Of a DNA stretch of 64,000 bases, positions 17,382-25,851 are shown one piece after another. Positions within the stretch are counted from its first letter, which is position 1; each line of letters starts with the position of its first letter. The stretch spans positions 3,745,001-3,809,000 of the forward strand of contig NZ_PDCM01000002.1 in NCBI RefSeq assembly GCF_008634025.1, read 5' to 3'. Origin of the DNA: Streptomyces albofaciens JCM 4342. Lineage in GTDB: Bacteria > Actinomycetota > Actinomycetes > Streptomycetales > Streptomycetaceae. Below the pieces are notes generated by a model. The model had not been told where the DNA came from. It saw only the letters and a list, made by a program, of their open reading frames with translations, and made no database searches. The position numbers and the translations under genes were made by a program.

Positions 17382-19469
17382 GTGCCCACGCACGCCCATG
17401 ACCAAGCGCACGCCCATGACCGCACGCCCGGCCGACAGGACCCCCTGGAGCGCGAACGCGCCCACCTCGCCGCCTCCCGGAAGGCGCTGCGCGCCATGCG
17501 CCGCGACGCCGAGGCGCTCAACATCGCGGACGTCACCGCGAACTGGGTCAACGCCGAAGTGCTCCAGGGCGAGGTGGAGGCCCGGATCAAGGCGCTCGCC
17601 GACCTGGCCGACACCCCGCTCTTCTTCGGCCGCCTCGACTACCTGCACGCGCCGGGCACCGACCTGGCCGAGGGCGCGGCGGGCGAGAACTTCTACATCG
17701 GCCGGCGGCACGTCCACGACGCCGACGGCGACCCGATGGTCATCGACTGGCGCGCCCCGGTCTCCCAGCCGTTCTACCGGGCCTCCAAGAAGGACCCGAT
17801 GGACCTCCGGCTGCGCCGCCGCTTCGGTTACACGGGCGGGCAGCTGACCGCGTACGAGGACGAGCACCTGACCGACCCGGCGGAGGCGGAGCAGCACAGC
17901 AAGCTGCTCCAGGACGAGATCGAGCGGCCGCGTGTCGGCCCGATGCGCGACATCGTCGCGACGATCCAGCCCGAGCAGGACGAGATCGTGCGCGCCGGGA
18001 TCGGCGGCACGGTGTGTGTCCAGGGGGCGCCGGGCACCGGAAAGACCGCGGTGGGCCTGCACCGCGTCGCGTACCTGCTGTACGCGCACCGCGAGCGGCT
18101 GGCCCGCTCCGGCACCCTCGTCATCGGCCCGAACCGCTCGTTCCTGCACTACATCGAGCAGGTGCTGCCCGCGCTGGGCGAGCTGGAGGTCAAGCAGGCC
18201 ACGGTCGACGACCTGGTGGCGCACGTCGAGGTGCGGGGCACGGACGACGCCGCGGCGGCGACGGTCAAGGGCGACGCGCGGCTCGCGGAGGTGCTGCGGC
18301 GGGCGGTGTGGTCGCACGTGCGCAAGCCGGCCGAGGCGTGTGTGGTGGTGCGCGGTTCGCGGCGCTGGCGGGTGCCCGCGTACGAGATCGAGGAGATCGT
18401 CGACGAGCTGCTGCGCCGCGACATCCGGTACGGCGCGGCGCGGGAGGCCCTGCCGCAGCGGATCGCGCACGCGGTGCTCGTACGGATGGAACAGGCGGGC
18501 GAGGCGCCGGACGACCGGGTGCAGGACGCGGTGGCGCGCAACGCGGCGGTCAAGGCCGTGGTCAAGGAGGTCTGGCCGCCGGTCGACCCGGCCAAGCTGG
18601 TGCTGCGGCTGCTCGGCGACGCGGAGTTCCTGGCCGCGCAGGCGGAGGGCATCCTGACGCCGGAGGAGCAGAAGACGATCCTGTGGGCGAAGCCGGCCCG
18701 CAGCGTGAAGAGCGCCAAGTGGTCGGCGGCGGACGCGGTGCTGATCGACGAGGCGGCGGACCTGGTCTCCCGTACGCCCTCCCTGGGCCACGTGGTGCTG
18801 GACGAGGCGCAGGACCTGTCGCCGATGCAGTACCGGGCGGTGGGCCGGCGCTGTACGACCGGTTCGGCGACGGTCCTGGGCGACATCGCGCAGGGCACCA
18901 CGCCGTGGGCCACCGACACGTGGGAGGAGGCGCTGGCCCACCTGGGCAAGCCGGACGCCCGGATCGAGGAGCTGACGCTGGGCTTCCGGGTGCCGCGCGA
19001 GGTGATCGCGTACGCCTCGCGGCTGCTGCCCGCGATCGCCCCGGACCTGACCGAGGCCACCTCCATCCGCGAGTCGGCGGGCGACTTCACGATCCGGCGG
19101 GTGCCGGCGGCGGAGCTGGACGCGGCGGTCGTCGCCGCCTGCCACGAGGCGCTGGCCAAGGAAGGATCGATCGGCCTGATCGCGGCCGAGGCCCGGCTGC
19201 CCGCGCTGCGCGCGGCGCTGGACGCGGCGGGCCTGGCCGTCCTGGCACCCGGCGAGGAGACCTCCGCGGAGGCCCGGCTGACCCTGGTCCCCGCCACCCT
19301 CGCCAAGGGCCTCGAATACGACTACGTCGTGCTCGACGAGCCCGCCGCGATCGTCGACGGCGAACCGGACGAGCGCACGGGCCTGCGCCGCCTGTACGTC
19401 TGCCTGACCCGGCCGGTGTCCGGGCTGAGGGTGGTGCACGCGGCGGGGCTGCCGGAGCGGCTCGGATGA
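17382..19469 (+). CDS. HelD-like UvrD/Rep-family helicase (RNA polymerase-recycling type)
   Basis: An SF1 helicase-fold protein of 695 aa. An N-terminal helical hairpin (residues 20-75, ERERAHLAASRKALRAMRRD) precedes the typical HelD segment FFGRLDYL and YIGRRHVHDADGDPMVIDWRAP. Walker A is VQGAPGTGKTAVGLHR (about residue 209), Walker B VVLDEAQDLSPMQ (about 469), and the C-terminus has LAKGLEYDYVVLDEP and LRRLYVCLTRPV. HelD proteins remove stalled RNA polymerase from DNA. The GTG at 17382 has GGAGG eight bases upstream. I searched the upstream region by eye for a rifamycin-associated element and found none, which argues against it being the drug-inducible HelR. Confidence 0.88.
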   Translation: MPTHAHDQAHAHDRTPGRQDPLERERAHLAASRKALRAMRRDAEALNIADVTANWVNAEVLQGEVEARIKALADLADTPLFFGRLDYLHAPGTDLAEGAAGENFYIGRRHVHDADGDPMVIDWRAPVSQPFYRASKKDPMDLRLRRRFGYTGGQLTAYEDEHLTDPAEAEQHSKLLQDEIERPRVGPMRDIVATIQPEQDEIVRAGIGGTVCVQGAPGTGKTAVGLHRVAYLLYAHRERLARSGTLVIGPNRSFLHYIEQVLPALGELEVKQATVDDLVAHVEVRGTDDAAAATVKGDARLAEVLRRAVWSHVRKPAEACVVVRGSRRWRVPAYEIEEIVDELLRRDIRYGAAREALPQRIAHAVLVRMEQAGEAPDDRVQDAVARNAAVKAVVKEVWPPVDPAKLVLRLLGDAEFLAAQAEGILTPEEQKTILWAKPARSVKSAKWSAADAVLIDEAADLVSRTPSLGHVVLDEAQDLSPMQYRAVGRRCTTGSATVLGDIAQGTTPWATDTWEEALAHLGKPDARIEELTLGFRVPREVIAYASRLLPAIAPDLTEATSIRESAGDFTIRRVPAAELDAAVVAACHEALAKEGSIGLIAAEARLPALRAALDAAGLAVLAPGEETSAEARLTLVPATLAKGLEYDYVVLDEPAAIVDGEPDERTGLRRLYVCLTRPVSGLRVVHAAGLPERLG

Positions 19470-19484
19470 GCCGGCGGGTCCGTA

Positions 19485-19575
19485 CGCCGTACGGATCCGC
19501 CCCGTACGCCGTACGGATCCGCCCCGTGCCCGTACGCGCCCGCCCCGTGCTCGTACGGACCCGCCCCGCGCTCCG
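19485..19575. repeat. GTACG-rich tandem repeat
   Basis: Several degenerate copies of a unit like CGTACGGATCCGCCC (21-23 bp period) lie between the convergent HelD-like and cutC genes. They carry no coding potential that I trust. Confidence 0.65.
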
Positions 19576-19592
19576 TTGAACCGGTACCCCCT

Positions 19593-20297
19593 CTAAACCG
19601 GTACTCCCTCCAGCGCCCCCCGCCACTCCGCCACCGCCGCCGCGTCCACCGGGGCGTCCCAGCCGGACGGGCGGGCCGCGCCGCCGATGTGGAAGGCGTC
19701 CACGCCGGCCGCCTGGAGCTGCGGGAGGTGGGCGAGGACTAGGCCGCCGCCGACCAGCAGCCGCGGCTCGTAGCCGGGCTCGCCGTCCGCGGTACGGGCC
19801 CGCTCGGCCAGCAGGGTGGGCAGGCCGTCGGCGACGCCCGCGGGCGAGCCCGCGGTCAGGTACGTGTCCAGGCCGGGCAGCCCGGCCAGTTCCTTGCGCA
19901 GCGCGGCGCGGTCGGCGGCCCGGTCGATGGCCCGGTGGAACGTCCAGCGGCAGCCCTCGACGGCCCCGGCCAGCGTGCGGACGGCGGCCAGGTCGGGCCG
20001 TCCGTCCGCGTCGAGGAAGCCGAAGACGAACTCCTCGGCGCCCTCGGCCCGCAGCGCGGCGGCCGCCGCGCACAGCGCGTCCACCTCGCCGGCCGCGAAC
20101 CCGTCGGCGGCGCGCAGCATCACCCGCACCGGGATGTCCACGGCCGCCCGGACCGCCGCGAAGGTGCGCGGCGTGGGGGTGAGGCCGTCGGCGGCCATGT
20201 CGCTGACGAGTTCGAGGCGGTCGGCGCCGCCGGCCTCGGCGGCCACCGCGTCCGCGGCGTCGAGCGCGATCACCTCCAGGAGTGCGCGCTTGGTCAT
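19593..20297 (-). CDS. cutC: CutC-family TIM-barrel protein
   Basis: A cytoplasmic CutC protein of 234 aa. It has LEVIALDAADAVAAEAGGADRLELVSDMAADGLTPTP at the N-terminus, PVRVMLR, GFLDADGRPDL, TFHRAIDRA and the C-terminal AGVDAFHIGGAARPSG, all diagnostic. CutC is traditionally called a copper homeostasis protein, but its biochemical role is uncertain. The ATG at 20297 is preceded by AAGGAATGGGGA. The leader carries an 11-bp direct repeat (20315-20325 and 20328-20338) and the palindrome TCACGTGA. A strong DasR-type operator lies 86-101 bp upstream, suggesting a link to amino-sugar metabolism. Confidence 0.92.
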   Translation of the reverse strand: MTKRALLEVIALDAADAVAAEAGGADRLELVSDMAADGLTPTPRTFAAVRAAVDIPVRVMLRAADGFAAGEVDALCAAAAALRAEGAEEFVFGFLDADGRPDLAAVRTLAGAVEGCRWTFHRAIDRAADRAALRKELAGLPGLDTYLTAGSPAGVADGLPTLLAERARTADGEPGYEPRLLVGGGLVLAHLPQLQAAGVDAFHIGGAARPSGWDAPVDAAAVAEWRGALEGVPV

Positions 20298-20382
20298 GGG
20301 TCCCCATTCCTTCGACGTGACGACTTCACGTGACGACTGCAGCAGGACGAGACGGGATGCCGACGCGGACAGCGAGAGGACG

Positions 20383-20398
20383 ACAGGTCTAGTCCAAT
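20383..20398. promoter_or_regulatory. DasR-responsive element (dre)-like operator upstream of cutC
   Basis: ACAGGTCTAGTCCAAT matches the dre consensus ACTGGTCTAGACCACT at 13 of 16 positions. It lies between the divergent cutC and HD-domain genes, closer to cutC. DasR is the GntR regulator of GlcNAc and chitin metabolism in Streptomyces. Confidence 0.6.
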
Positions 20399-20487
20399 GT
20401 CCAGGGTACGGGCCGGCCCGCCCCCGTGGTCCACAACGCCCCGCTACTCGACCTGAAACTCCCTCTTGACCGCCGGCCCCGGGCACA

Positions 20488-21228
20488 ATGGCCGGTATGG
20501 CGCGCACGACACCTCCGTCCGGCTCGGCCCACACCCACTTCGGTGGCGGTGCCGATCCGTTCCCGGACCTGCACCACCGCTGGGCCAACGCCGTCGCCGG
20601 GGCCCGGGGCGGCAGCGGCCCCTCGGACCCGGACCCGGCCCCGTACGCGGACAACCTGCTCTCCCGCTGGTCGGAGCCGCAGCGCCGCTACCACACCACC
20701 GATCACCTGCTCGCCGTCCTGGACCGCGTCGACGAGCTGGCGGTGCACGCGACGGACCTGGACGCCGGGGTGCCGGTGGACTGGGACGCCGTCCGGCTGG
20801 CCGCGTGGTTCCACGACGCCGTCTACCGGCCCGAGCGCTCCGAGAACGAGGAGCGCAGCGCGGCGCTCGCCGAGCGCGCCCTGCCCGAGCTGGGCATCGA
20901 CGACGCCTGTACGGCCGAGGTCGCCCGCCTGGTACGCCTGACCGCGACCCACGACCCGGCGCCGGACGACCACAACGGCGCGGCCCTGTGCGACGCGGAC
21001 CTGGCGGTCCTGGCGGGCGCGCCCGAGCAGTACGCGGCCTACGCCGCCGCCGTCCGCGAGGAGTACGTGTTCATTCCGGACCGGGAGTTCCGCGCCGGGC
21101 GTGCGGACGTGCTGCGCCGGCTCCTGGACATGGAGAGCCTCTTCCGTACGCCGTACGGCAAGCAGCAGTGGGAACGGGTGGCGCGGCGCAATCTGACCAC
21201 CGAGCTGGAACTGCTCACGGCCGGGTAG
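20488..21228 (+). CDS. HD-domain metal-dependent phosphohydrolase
   Basis: This protein of 246 aa (or 243 aa if the ATG at 20497 is used) belongs to the COG4339-type HD hydrolases. Key residues are YHTTDHLLAVLDRVDEL (about residue 70), AAWFHDAVY with the HD pair (about 109), RLTATHDPAPDDHNGAALCDADLAVL (about 152) and REEYVFI. The substrate is unknown. No good ribosome site precedes either ATG. It overlaps the end of the convergent CtaG-like gene by 14 bp. Confidence 0.85.
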   Translation: MAGMARTTPPSGSAHTHFGGGADPFPDLHHRWANAVAGARGGSGPSDPDPAPYADNLLSRWSEPQRRYHTTDHLLAVLDRVDELAVHATDLDAGVPVDWDAVRLAAWFHDAVYRPERSENEERSAALAERALPELGIDDACTAEVARLVRLTATHDPAPDDHNGAALCDADLAVLAGAPEQYAAYAAAVREEYVFIPDREFRAGRADVLRRLLDMESLFRTPYGKQQWERVARRNLTTELELLTAG

Positions 21229-22024
21229 CGGCGGCGGCCGCGCCGCCGGCCCCCGCGCGCCCCGCGCGGCGCAGGGCGCGGCCCCCGGCCCGGTACCACT
21301 GCCACGCCACGACGGCCGCCAGCGCCAGCTCGACCGCGTCACCGCCGTAGTACATGACCTGGGATGCCAGGTGCAGGTCGGCCGTGCCGAAGGAGGTGCC
21401 GGGCGGGCCCGCCGCGTACAGGGACTTGGCGAGGACGGCGTGGGCCGTGCCCGCGGTCAGCAGTACGACGGCCCGCAGCCCGTAGCCGGGGCGGTGGCGT
21501 ACGGGGTCCAGGGCCAGCACCCCGAAGGAGAACAGGACGCCCGCGAGCAGGATGTGGACGTGCACGAGCGTGTTCAGCCAGGGGCTGTGGTGGCTGACGG
21601 ACAGCAGCGGGGTGCGGTAGAGCAGCCACAGCCCGCCGAAGTCGAGCAGGGCGGCCACCGGCGGCAGGGCCGGGACCGTCGCCCAGCGCGATCGGGTCAG
21701 CGCCACCAGGCCGCGGCGCAGCGGTACGGGCGCGGTGCGCAGGAGCAGCGTCAGCGGGCGGCCGAGCACCAGGAGCAGCGGGGCGAGCATGCCGACGCAC
21801 AGGTGCGTGAGCATGTGCGCGGTGAACGGCGGCGCGGTGCCCCAGGGCTCGGCGACGCCCGCGACCAGCACCGCGCCGCCCGCGGCGACCAGCGCGTCGC
21901 GCCCGTACGGCCAGGCGTCGCCGCGGGCCCGCAGCCGGGCCGCGGCGGTCAGGTAGGCGAGGCAGCCCAGGACGGTGGCGGTGGCGACGGCCACGGTGAA
22001 GGGTGCGGGCAGGGCGGACGTCAT
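21215..22024 (-). CDS. CtaG-like cytochrome c oxidase assembly membrane protein
   Basis: This is an integral membrane protein of 269 aa with about seven helices, of the caa3-oxidase assembly (CtaG_Cox) family. Conserved features include FTAHMLTHLCVGMLAPLLLVLGRPLTLLLR (about residues 70-100) and the histidine-rich SVSHHSPWLNTLVHVHILLAG (about 145-165). It presumably assists copper-site or oxidase assembly in the cytoplasmic membrane. The ATG at 22024 overlaps the stop of the DUF2243 gene (ATGA), so the two are translated together. Confidence 0.88.
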   Translation of the reverse strand: MTSALPAPFTVAVATATVLGCLAYLTAAARLRARGDAWPYGRDALVAAGGAVLVAGVAEPWGTAPPFTAHMLTHLCVGMLAPLLLVLGRPLTLLLRTAPVPLRRGLVALTRSRWATVPALPPVAALLDFGGLWLLYRTPLLSVSHHSPWLNTLVHVHILLAGVLFSFGVLALDPVRHRPGYGLRAVVLLTAGTAHAVLAKSLYAAGPPGTSFGTADLHLASQVMYYGGDAVELALAAVVAWQWYRAGGRALRRAGRAGAGGAAAAATRP

Positions 22025-22491
22025 CGGGTGCGGGACGGGGTGCGCGGTTCCGTACGCGGGGCGGCGCGTGACGGCGTACGGGAGGCGCGGACGAGCAGCA
22101 GCGCGCCGACCACCAGGAGGAGTACGGCGATCCCGTTCCACGTCCAGTCGTACGGCGCCAGGTCCACGCCGTAGCGGATCTGGTGGATGCCCAGGCCCTT
22201 GTGCTGGAACGTGCCGTCGTAGAGCTGGAAGCCGCCCAGCCCCAGGAACAGCCCGCCCCACCACTTCCGGGGCACCAGCGTCCCGCGGCGCCGCACGTCC
22301 GCGTACAGGACCAGGCCGGCCACCATGGCGAGCCAGCTGCCCGCGTGGAACAGCCCGTCGGAGACCAGACCGATGTCCGTGGTGGACTTGTCGTAGAAGT
22401 GATGCCAGTGCAGCAGCTGGTGGAACACCGTCTCGTCGATGAACGCAGCCGTGCCGATCCCCGTGAGTACGCCACTGAGCACCGACCGCAT
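22021..22491 (-). CDS. DUF2243 membrane protein
   Basis: This 156-aa protein has four predicted helices. The signature residues are IDETVFHQLLHWHHFYDKST (about 18-37), LVSDGLFHAGSW (about 43-54) and GLGGFQLYDGTFQHKGLGIHQIRYGVD (about 85-112). The many conserved histidines suggest metal or haem contact, but this is inference. It is transcribed first in a two-gene unit with the CtaG-like gene, an arrangement I remember from other actinomycetes. The Arg/Thr-rich tail is variable. Confidence 0.88.
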   Translation of the reverse strand: MRSVLSGVLTGIGTAAFIDETVFHQLLHWHHFYDKSTTDIGLVSDGLFHAGSWLAMVAGLVLYADVRRRGTLVPRKWWGGLFLGLGGFQLYDGTFQHKGLGIHQIRYGVDLAPYDWTWNGIAVLLLVVGALLLVRASRTPSRAAPRTEPRTPSRTR

Positions 22492-22628
22492 GGGACCTCC
22501 TCGCTTCGTGGGCCGGGCGGAGCCGCCGGGGTACCCCTGGCCCGGACGGCGAAACGCCGGTGCGACGCGACCCGGCCACGGGTGCGGAACCGGCCGGTAC
22601 CGTTGCGGGGTTTACGGCCCGGCCGGGA

Positions 22629-22663
22629 ATGTCAGGCGCGTCGGTGCTGTTCGTGCCTGACAT
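22629..22663 (+). promoter_or_regulatory. Inverted repeat over the start of the MFS exporter
   Basis: ATGTCAGGC (22629-22637) and GCCTGACAT (22655-22663) are perfect 9-bp arms separated by 17 nt. Each arm contains an in-frame ATG. The structure could be an operator or an mRNA hairpin that hides the start codon of the exporter gene. Confidence 0.5.
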
Positions 22664-23948
22664 GCCAGACCATCCCGCTCCCACTTCTGCCCCTGCCACC
22701 CCACCCGCCCCTGCCCGCACCCGTATGCCCTTGGCCGTCTACGTCCTCGGCCTGTCCGTCTTCGCCCTCGGGACCAGCGAGTTCATGCTCTCAGGCATCC
22801 TCCAGCCGCTGGCCCGGGACATGGGGGTGTCCATTCCGCAGGCCGGGCTGCTGGTCTCCGCCTTCGCGATCGGCATGGTGGTCGGCGCGCCGGTGCTCGC
22901 CGGGGCCACCCTCCAACTGCCGCGCCGCACCACGCTGATCGCGCTGCTCACGGTCTTCGGGCTCGGACAGGTGGCGGGCGCGGTGGCGCCCTCGTACGGC
23001 GTGCTGTTCGTCTCGCGTGTGGTGAGCGCGCTGGCCTGCGCCGGGTTCTGGGCGGTCGGCGCGGCCGTCGCGGTGTCGCTGGTGCCGGTCACGGCGCGGG
23101 CCCGGGCGATGGCCGTGATGGTCGGCGGGCTGAGCATCGCCAACATCGCGGGCGTCCCGGCGGGCGCGCTGCTCGGCCAGCACGCGGGCTGGCGGTCGGC
23201 GTTCTGGGCCGTGGCGGTCCTGTCGGCGGTCGGCCTGATCGGCGTGATCGCGCTGGTGCCCCGTACGGCCGTGCCGACCGGTGACGATCGTCCCGCGCTC
23301 CGCCGCGAACTGAGCATCTACCGGGACAAGCAGGTCTGGCTGGCGCTGATCGGCACCGCGCTGAACGGCGCGGCGGTCTTCGCGCTGTTCTCCTACCTGG
23401 CGCCGCTGCTGACCGACACCGCGGGGCTCTCCGAGGGCAGCGTGCCGACCGTGCTGGCGCTGTTCGGCGTGGGCGCGCTGATCGGTACGTTCGTCGGCGG
23501 GCGCATCGCGGACGCGCACCCGTTCGGGACGATCCTCGGGGGCATCGGCTCCTCGGCGACCGTGCTGGCGCTGCTGGCGCTGACCGCGCACAGCCCCGTC
23601 GCCGCCGTCACGCTCTCGCTGCTGCTCGGCGTGACCGCGTTCGCCACCGCGCCGGCCCTGAACGCCCGGATGTTCAACGTGGCGCACGCCGCGCCCACGC
23701 TGGCCGGGGCGACCACCACGTCGGCCTTCAACATGGGCAACACCATCGGGCCGTGGCTCGGCGGGCTCGTCATCGGCGCCGGCTGGGGCTACCCGGCGGT
23801 CGCGTGGACGGGCGCGCTGCTCGCGGCGCTGGGCGTCGGCACCACGGCCGTCGCCCTGCGGCTGCACCGTACGCGCAGCGCTTCCCGCCTGGTGGCCTCG
23901 TCGGAGGACGCACGGCGCGCACCGGTCGAGGCGGCCCACCGGGGCTGA
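22662..23948 (+). CDS. MFS drug exporter of the Cmx/CmlR chloramphenicol type
   Basis: This is a 12-helix major facilitator of about 428 aa. The N-terminal MPLAVYVLGLSVFALGTSEFMLSGILQPLARDMGVSIPQAGLLVSAFAIGMVVGAP closely follows the Cmx/CmlR/PbuE pattern of drug-proton antiporters, and AGATTTSAFNMGNTIGPWLGG near residue 350 is typical motif C-region sequence. The substrate is not proven, and chloramphenicol-like drugs are a guess from the family. The start is uncertain: ATGs at 22629 and 22662 are in frame, and both lie in the arms of an inverted repeat. No Shine-Dalgarno sequence is obvious. A strong hairpin follows the stop. Confidence 0.88.
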   Translation: MPDHPAPTSAPATPPAPARTRMPLAVYVLGLSVFALGTSEFMLSGILQPLARDMGVSIPQAGLLVSAFAIGMVVGAPVLAGATLQLPRRTTLIALLTVFGLGQVAGAVAPSYGVLFVSRVVSALACAGFWAVGAAVAVSLVPVTARARAMAVMVGGLSIANIAGVPAGALLGQHAGWRSAFWAVAVLSAVGLIGVIALVPRTAVPTGDDRPALRRELSIYRDKQVWLALIGTALNGAAVFALFSYLAPLLTDTAGLSEGSVPTVLALFGVGALIGTFVGGRIADAHPFGTILGGIGSSATVLALLALTAHSPVAAVTLSLLLGVTAFATAPALNARMFNVAHAAPTLAGATTTSAFNMGNTIGPWLGGLVIGAGWGYPAVAWTGALLAALGVGTTAVALRLHRTRSASRLVASSEDARRAPVEAAHRG

Positions 23949-23953
23949 CCCCC

Positions 23954-23978
23954 GGGGTCCTGCCCCGGGCAGGACCCC
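23954..23978 (+). terminator. Hairpin terminator after the MFS exporter
   Basis: GGGGTCCTGCCC and GGGCAGGACCCC are perfect 12-bp arms around a single C, starting six bases after the stop. The stem is very stable, but no U-tract follows. Confidence 0.65.
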
Positions 23979-24053
23979 GCCCTACCGGCTCGCCTGCCCG
24001 CTCCCCCCCCCGGATGGCCACCGCCCCACCTGCCGGATCGTCGGCCGGCTCGG

Positions 24054-24326
24054 CTACCTGCTCGTCTCCCGGCTCTTCGGCCTGCGCAGCCCCGCCGCCC
24101 GCAGCCGGTGGACCAGTTCCCTGCTGCCGATCTCCGCGGCGCCCGCGCGCACCGCGGCGCCGTACCGCTCCGCCGGTATGTCGTAGTGATCGCGGTCGAA
24201 GGCCTTGCGCGGGCAGCCCAGGCGCTCCGCGAACGCGTGCAGTTCCTCGAACGAGGCGTCGCTGACCAGGTGGGACCACATCCGGCCGTGGCCCGGCCAG
24301 GTCGGCGGGTCGATGTAGAGCGCCAT
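24054..24326 (-). CDS. DUF4031 protein
   Basis: A 90-aa protein with the diagnostic MALYIDPPTWPGHGRMWSHLVSD start and RLGCPRKAFDRDHYDIPAERY in the middle (about residues 35-55). The conserved Asp, His and Tyr residues suggest a small enzyme or binding module, but no function is known to me. It begins one base after the stop of the preceding minus-strand gene, so they form one unit. A basic tail (RRPKSRETSR) ends the protein. Confidence 0.85.
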   Translation of the reverse strand: MALYIDPPTWPGHGRMWSHLVSDASFEELHAFAERLGCPRKAFDRDHYDIPAERYGAAVRAGAAEIGSRELVHRLRAAGLRRPKSRETSR

Positions 24327-24327
24327 G

Positions 24328-24690
24328 TCAGCCTCCCGAGGCGGCGCCCAGCGAGCCGACCCGCGCCACCGATACGGCCGTCTCGGGACAGACCCAGTGC
24401 GGGTCGGGGCCCAACTCGGGCTGCACGTCCAGGGCGTGGGGCTCGCCGCCGTGCAGGCACACCGGGCACAGGGGCCAGCGGCCGTACCGTTCCAGCAGGG
24501 CGTCCTGCACGTCCTGCGCTATCAGCCCGGCCACATACGCGGCGCCCTCGGGCCACTGCTCGACCCACCATCGGCGGTGCGTCACGGAGTCCTCGACGAG
24601 CGAGACGATCTCCGCGTCGGCGACTTCGCCCGCCACCAGGTCCGCGAGGACCAGCGCACGGGCCGCGTGCAGTGCCTGTTCGAGCTCCAT
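24328..24690 (-). CDS. Conserved hypothetical protein with C-terminal zinc-ribbon-like motif
   Basis: This is a predicted 120-aa protein starting MELEQALHAARALVLADLVAG. I used the ATG at 24690, which follows a GAATGGGGGC purine run, and not the frame start at 24741. The first 70 residues are helical (RRWWVEQWPEGAAYVAGLIAQDV). The C-terminal part has CPVCLHGGEPHALDVQPELGPDPHWVC, with three cysteines and two histidines that could bind zinc. It is followed one base later by the DUF4031 gene. Confidence 0.75.
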   Translation of the reverse strand: MELEQALHAARALVLADLVAGEVADAEIVSLVEDSVTHRRWWVEQWPEGAAYVAGLIAQDVQDALLERYGRWPLCPVCLHGGEPHALDVQPELGPDPHWVCPETAVSVARVGSLGAASGG

Positions 24691-24766
24691 GCCCCCATTC
24701 TCTCCCGCACCACCGACAACCGCTCCGGCGTCACCGGTCACGGGCGCCGCGGCTGTCCACAGGGTA

Positions 24767-24795
24767 TTGACGCGGACCGGCCGTGAAATTACTTT
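24767..24795 (+). promoter_or_regulatory. Promoter of the rpiR-murQ-PTS locus
   Basis: TTGACG (24767-24772), a 17-bp spacer and TACTTT (24790-24795) place the transcription start at about 24802, exactly the GTG of the regulator. The transcript is therefore probably leaderless. The -10 box lies inside the first operator. Confidence 0.6.
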
Positions 24796-24798
24796 TCA
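24784..24798. promoter_or_regulatory. RpiR-type operator, copy 1
   Basis: TGAAATTACTTTTCA is a 15-bp inverted repeat of the form TGAAA-N5-TTTCA and overlaps the -10 box. It resembles binding sites reported for RpiR/MurR regulators. Confidence 0.55.
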
Positions 24799-24801
24799 GC
24801 T

Positions 24802-25749
24802 GTGCGCCCAGATGTGAAGGAAACTTTCAAGGACTCCGGTGCCGCGCTCCGGCCCGCCCCGAGCCCGCCCGCCCCCGCGGCCCTGGCCGCCAAGGTGCGC
24901 ACGCTCGCGCCGTCCATGACCCGCTCCATGCAACGGGTCGCGGAGGCCGTCGCGAGCGACCCGGCCGGGTGCGCCGCGCTCACCGTCACGGGCCTGGCGG
25001 CGCGCACGGGCACCAGCGAGGCCACCGTCGTGCGCACCTCGCGCCTGCTCGGCTACCCCGGCTACCGCGACCTGCGGCTCGCCCTGGCCGCCCTCGCCGC
25101 CCAGCAGGCCACCGGCCGCGCGCCCGCCGTCACCGCCGACATAGCGGTCGACGACGCGCTCCCGGACGTGGTCGCCAAGCTGGCCCAGGAGGAGCAGCAG
25201 TGCCTGGCCGACACCGCCGCCGGGCTGGACCTGACGCAGCTGGAGGCGGCGGTCGGCGCACTGGCCGCCGCCCGGCGCATCGATGTGTACGGCATAGGCG
25301 CCTCCAACCTCGTCGGCCAGGACCTGGTCCAGAAGCTGCTGCGGATCGGCCTGATCGCGCACGCCCACTCCGACCCGCACCTCGCCGTGACGAACGCGGT
25401 CCAGATGCGCGCCGGTGACGTGGCCATCGCGATCACCCACTCCGGGCGCACGACCGATGTCATAGAGCCGCTGCGGGTGGCCTTCGACCACGGCGCGACG
25501 ACCATCGCGATCACCGGCCGCCCGGACGGCGACATCGCCTCGTACGCCGACCACATCCTCACCACGTCCACCGCCCGCGAGAGCGAGCTGCGCCCCGCCG
25601 CCATGTCCTCCCGGACGAGCCAACTGCTGGTGGTGGACTGTCTTTTCGTCGGCGTGGCACAGCGTACGTACGAGACCGCCGCGCCCGCCCTGTCCGCCTC
25701 CTACGAAGCGCTCGCCCACCGCCACTCGCCCCGCGCCCCCACCCGCTGA
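24802..25749 (+). CDS. RpiR-family regulator of the MurNAc locus (MurR-like)
   Basis: This regulator has 315 aa. The N-terminal RpiR helix-turn-helix is at about residues 32-105 (VRTLAPSMTRSMQRVAEAVA; LTVTGLAARTGTSEATVVRTSRLLGYPGYRDLRLAL). The SIS sugar-phosphate domain is at about 150-280 (IDVYGIGASNLVGQDLVQKLLRIG; AITHSGRTTDVIEPLRVAFDHGATTIAIT). It lies upstream of murQ and a PTS permease, so MurNAc-6-phosphate is the likely ligand. The GTG at 24802 coincides with the predicted transcription start, supporting leaderless translation. A second operator falls within its first codons, which suggests autoregulation. Confidence 0.9.
   Translation: MRPDVKETFKDSGAALRPAPSPPAPAALAAKVRTLAPSMTRSMQRVAEAVASDPAGCAALTVTGLAARTGTSEATVVRTSRLLGYPGYRDLRLALAALAAQQATGRAPAVTADIAVDDALPDVVAKLAQEEQQCLADTAAGLDLTQLEAAVGALAAARRIDVYGIGASNLVGQDLVQKLLRIGLIAHAHSDPHLAVTNAVQMRAGDVAIAITHSGRTTDVIEPLRVAFDHGATTIAITGRPDGDIASYADHILTTSTARESELRPAAMSSRTSQLLVVDCLFVGVAQRTYETAAPALSASYEALAHRHSPRAPTR
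24815..24829. promoter_or_regulatory. RpiR-type operator, copy 2
   Basis: TGAAGGAAACTTTCA is a second 15-bp inverted repeat whose centre is 31 bp, about three helical turns, from the first. It lies just downstream of the predicted transcription start, inside the first codons of the regulator. Confidence 0.5.
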
Positions 25750-25851
25750 CCCCGGGCGCGGCCCGCCCCCGGCCACCGCCCGCCGCTCCTCCTCCCCCGT
25801 CTCCGTCCCCCCGTACAGAGCCGTACGAGCCCGGAAAGAGCCGCCACCGCC

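Noticed and set aside
20466..20489. TTGACC and CACAAT as a promoter of the HD-domain gene
   Set aside because: The spacer is only 12 bp, too short for a sigma-70-type promoter.
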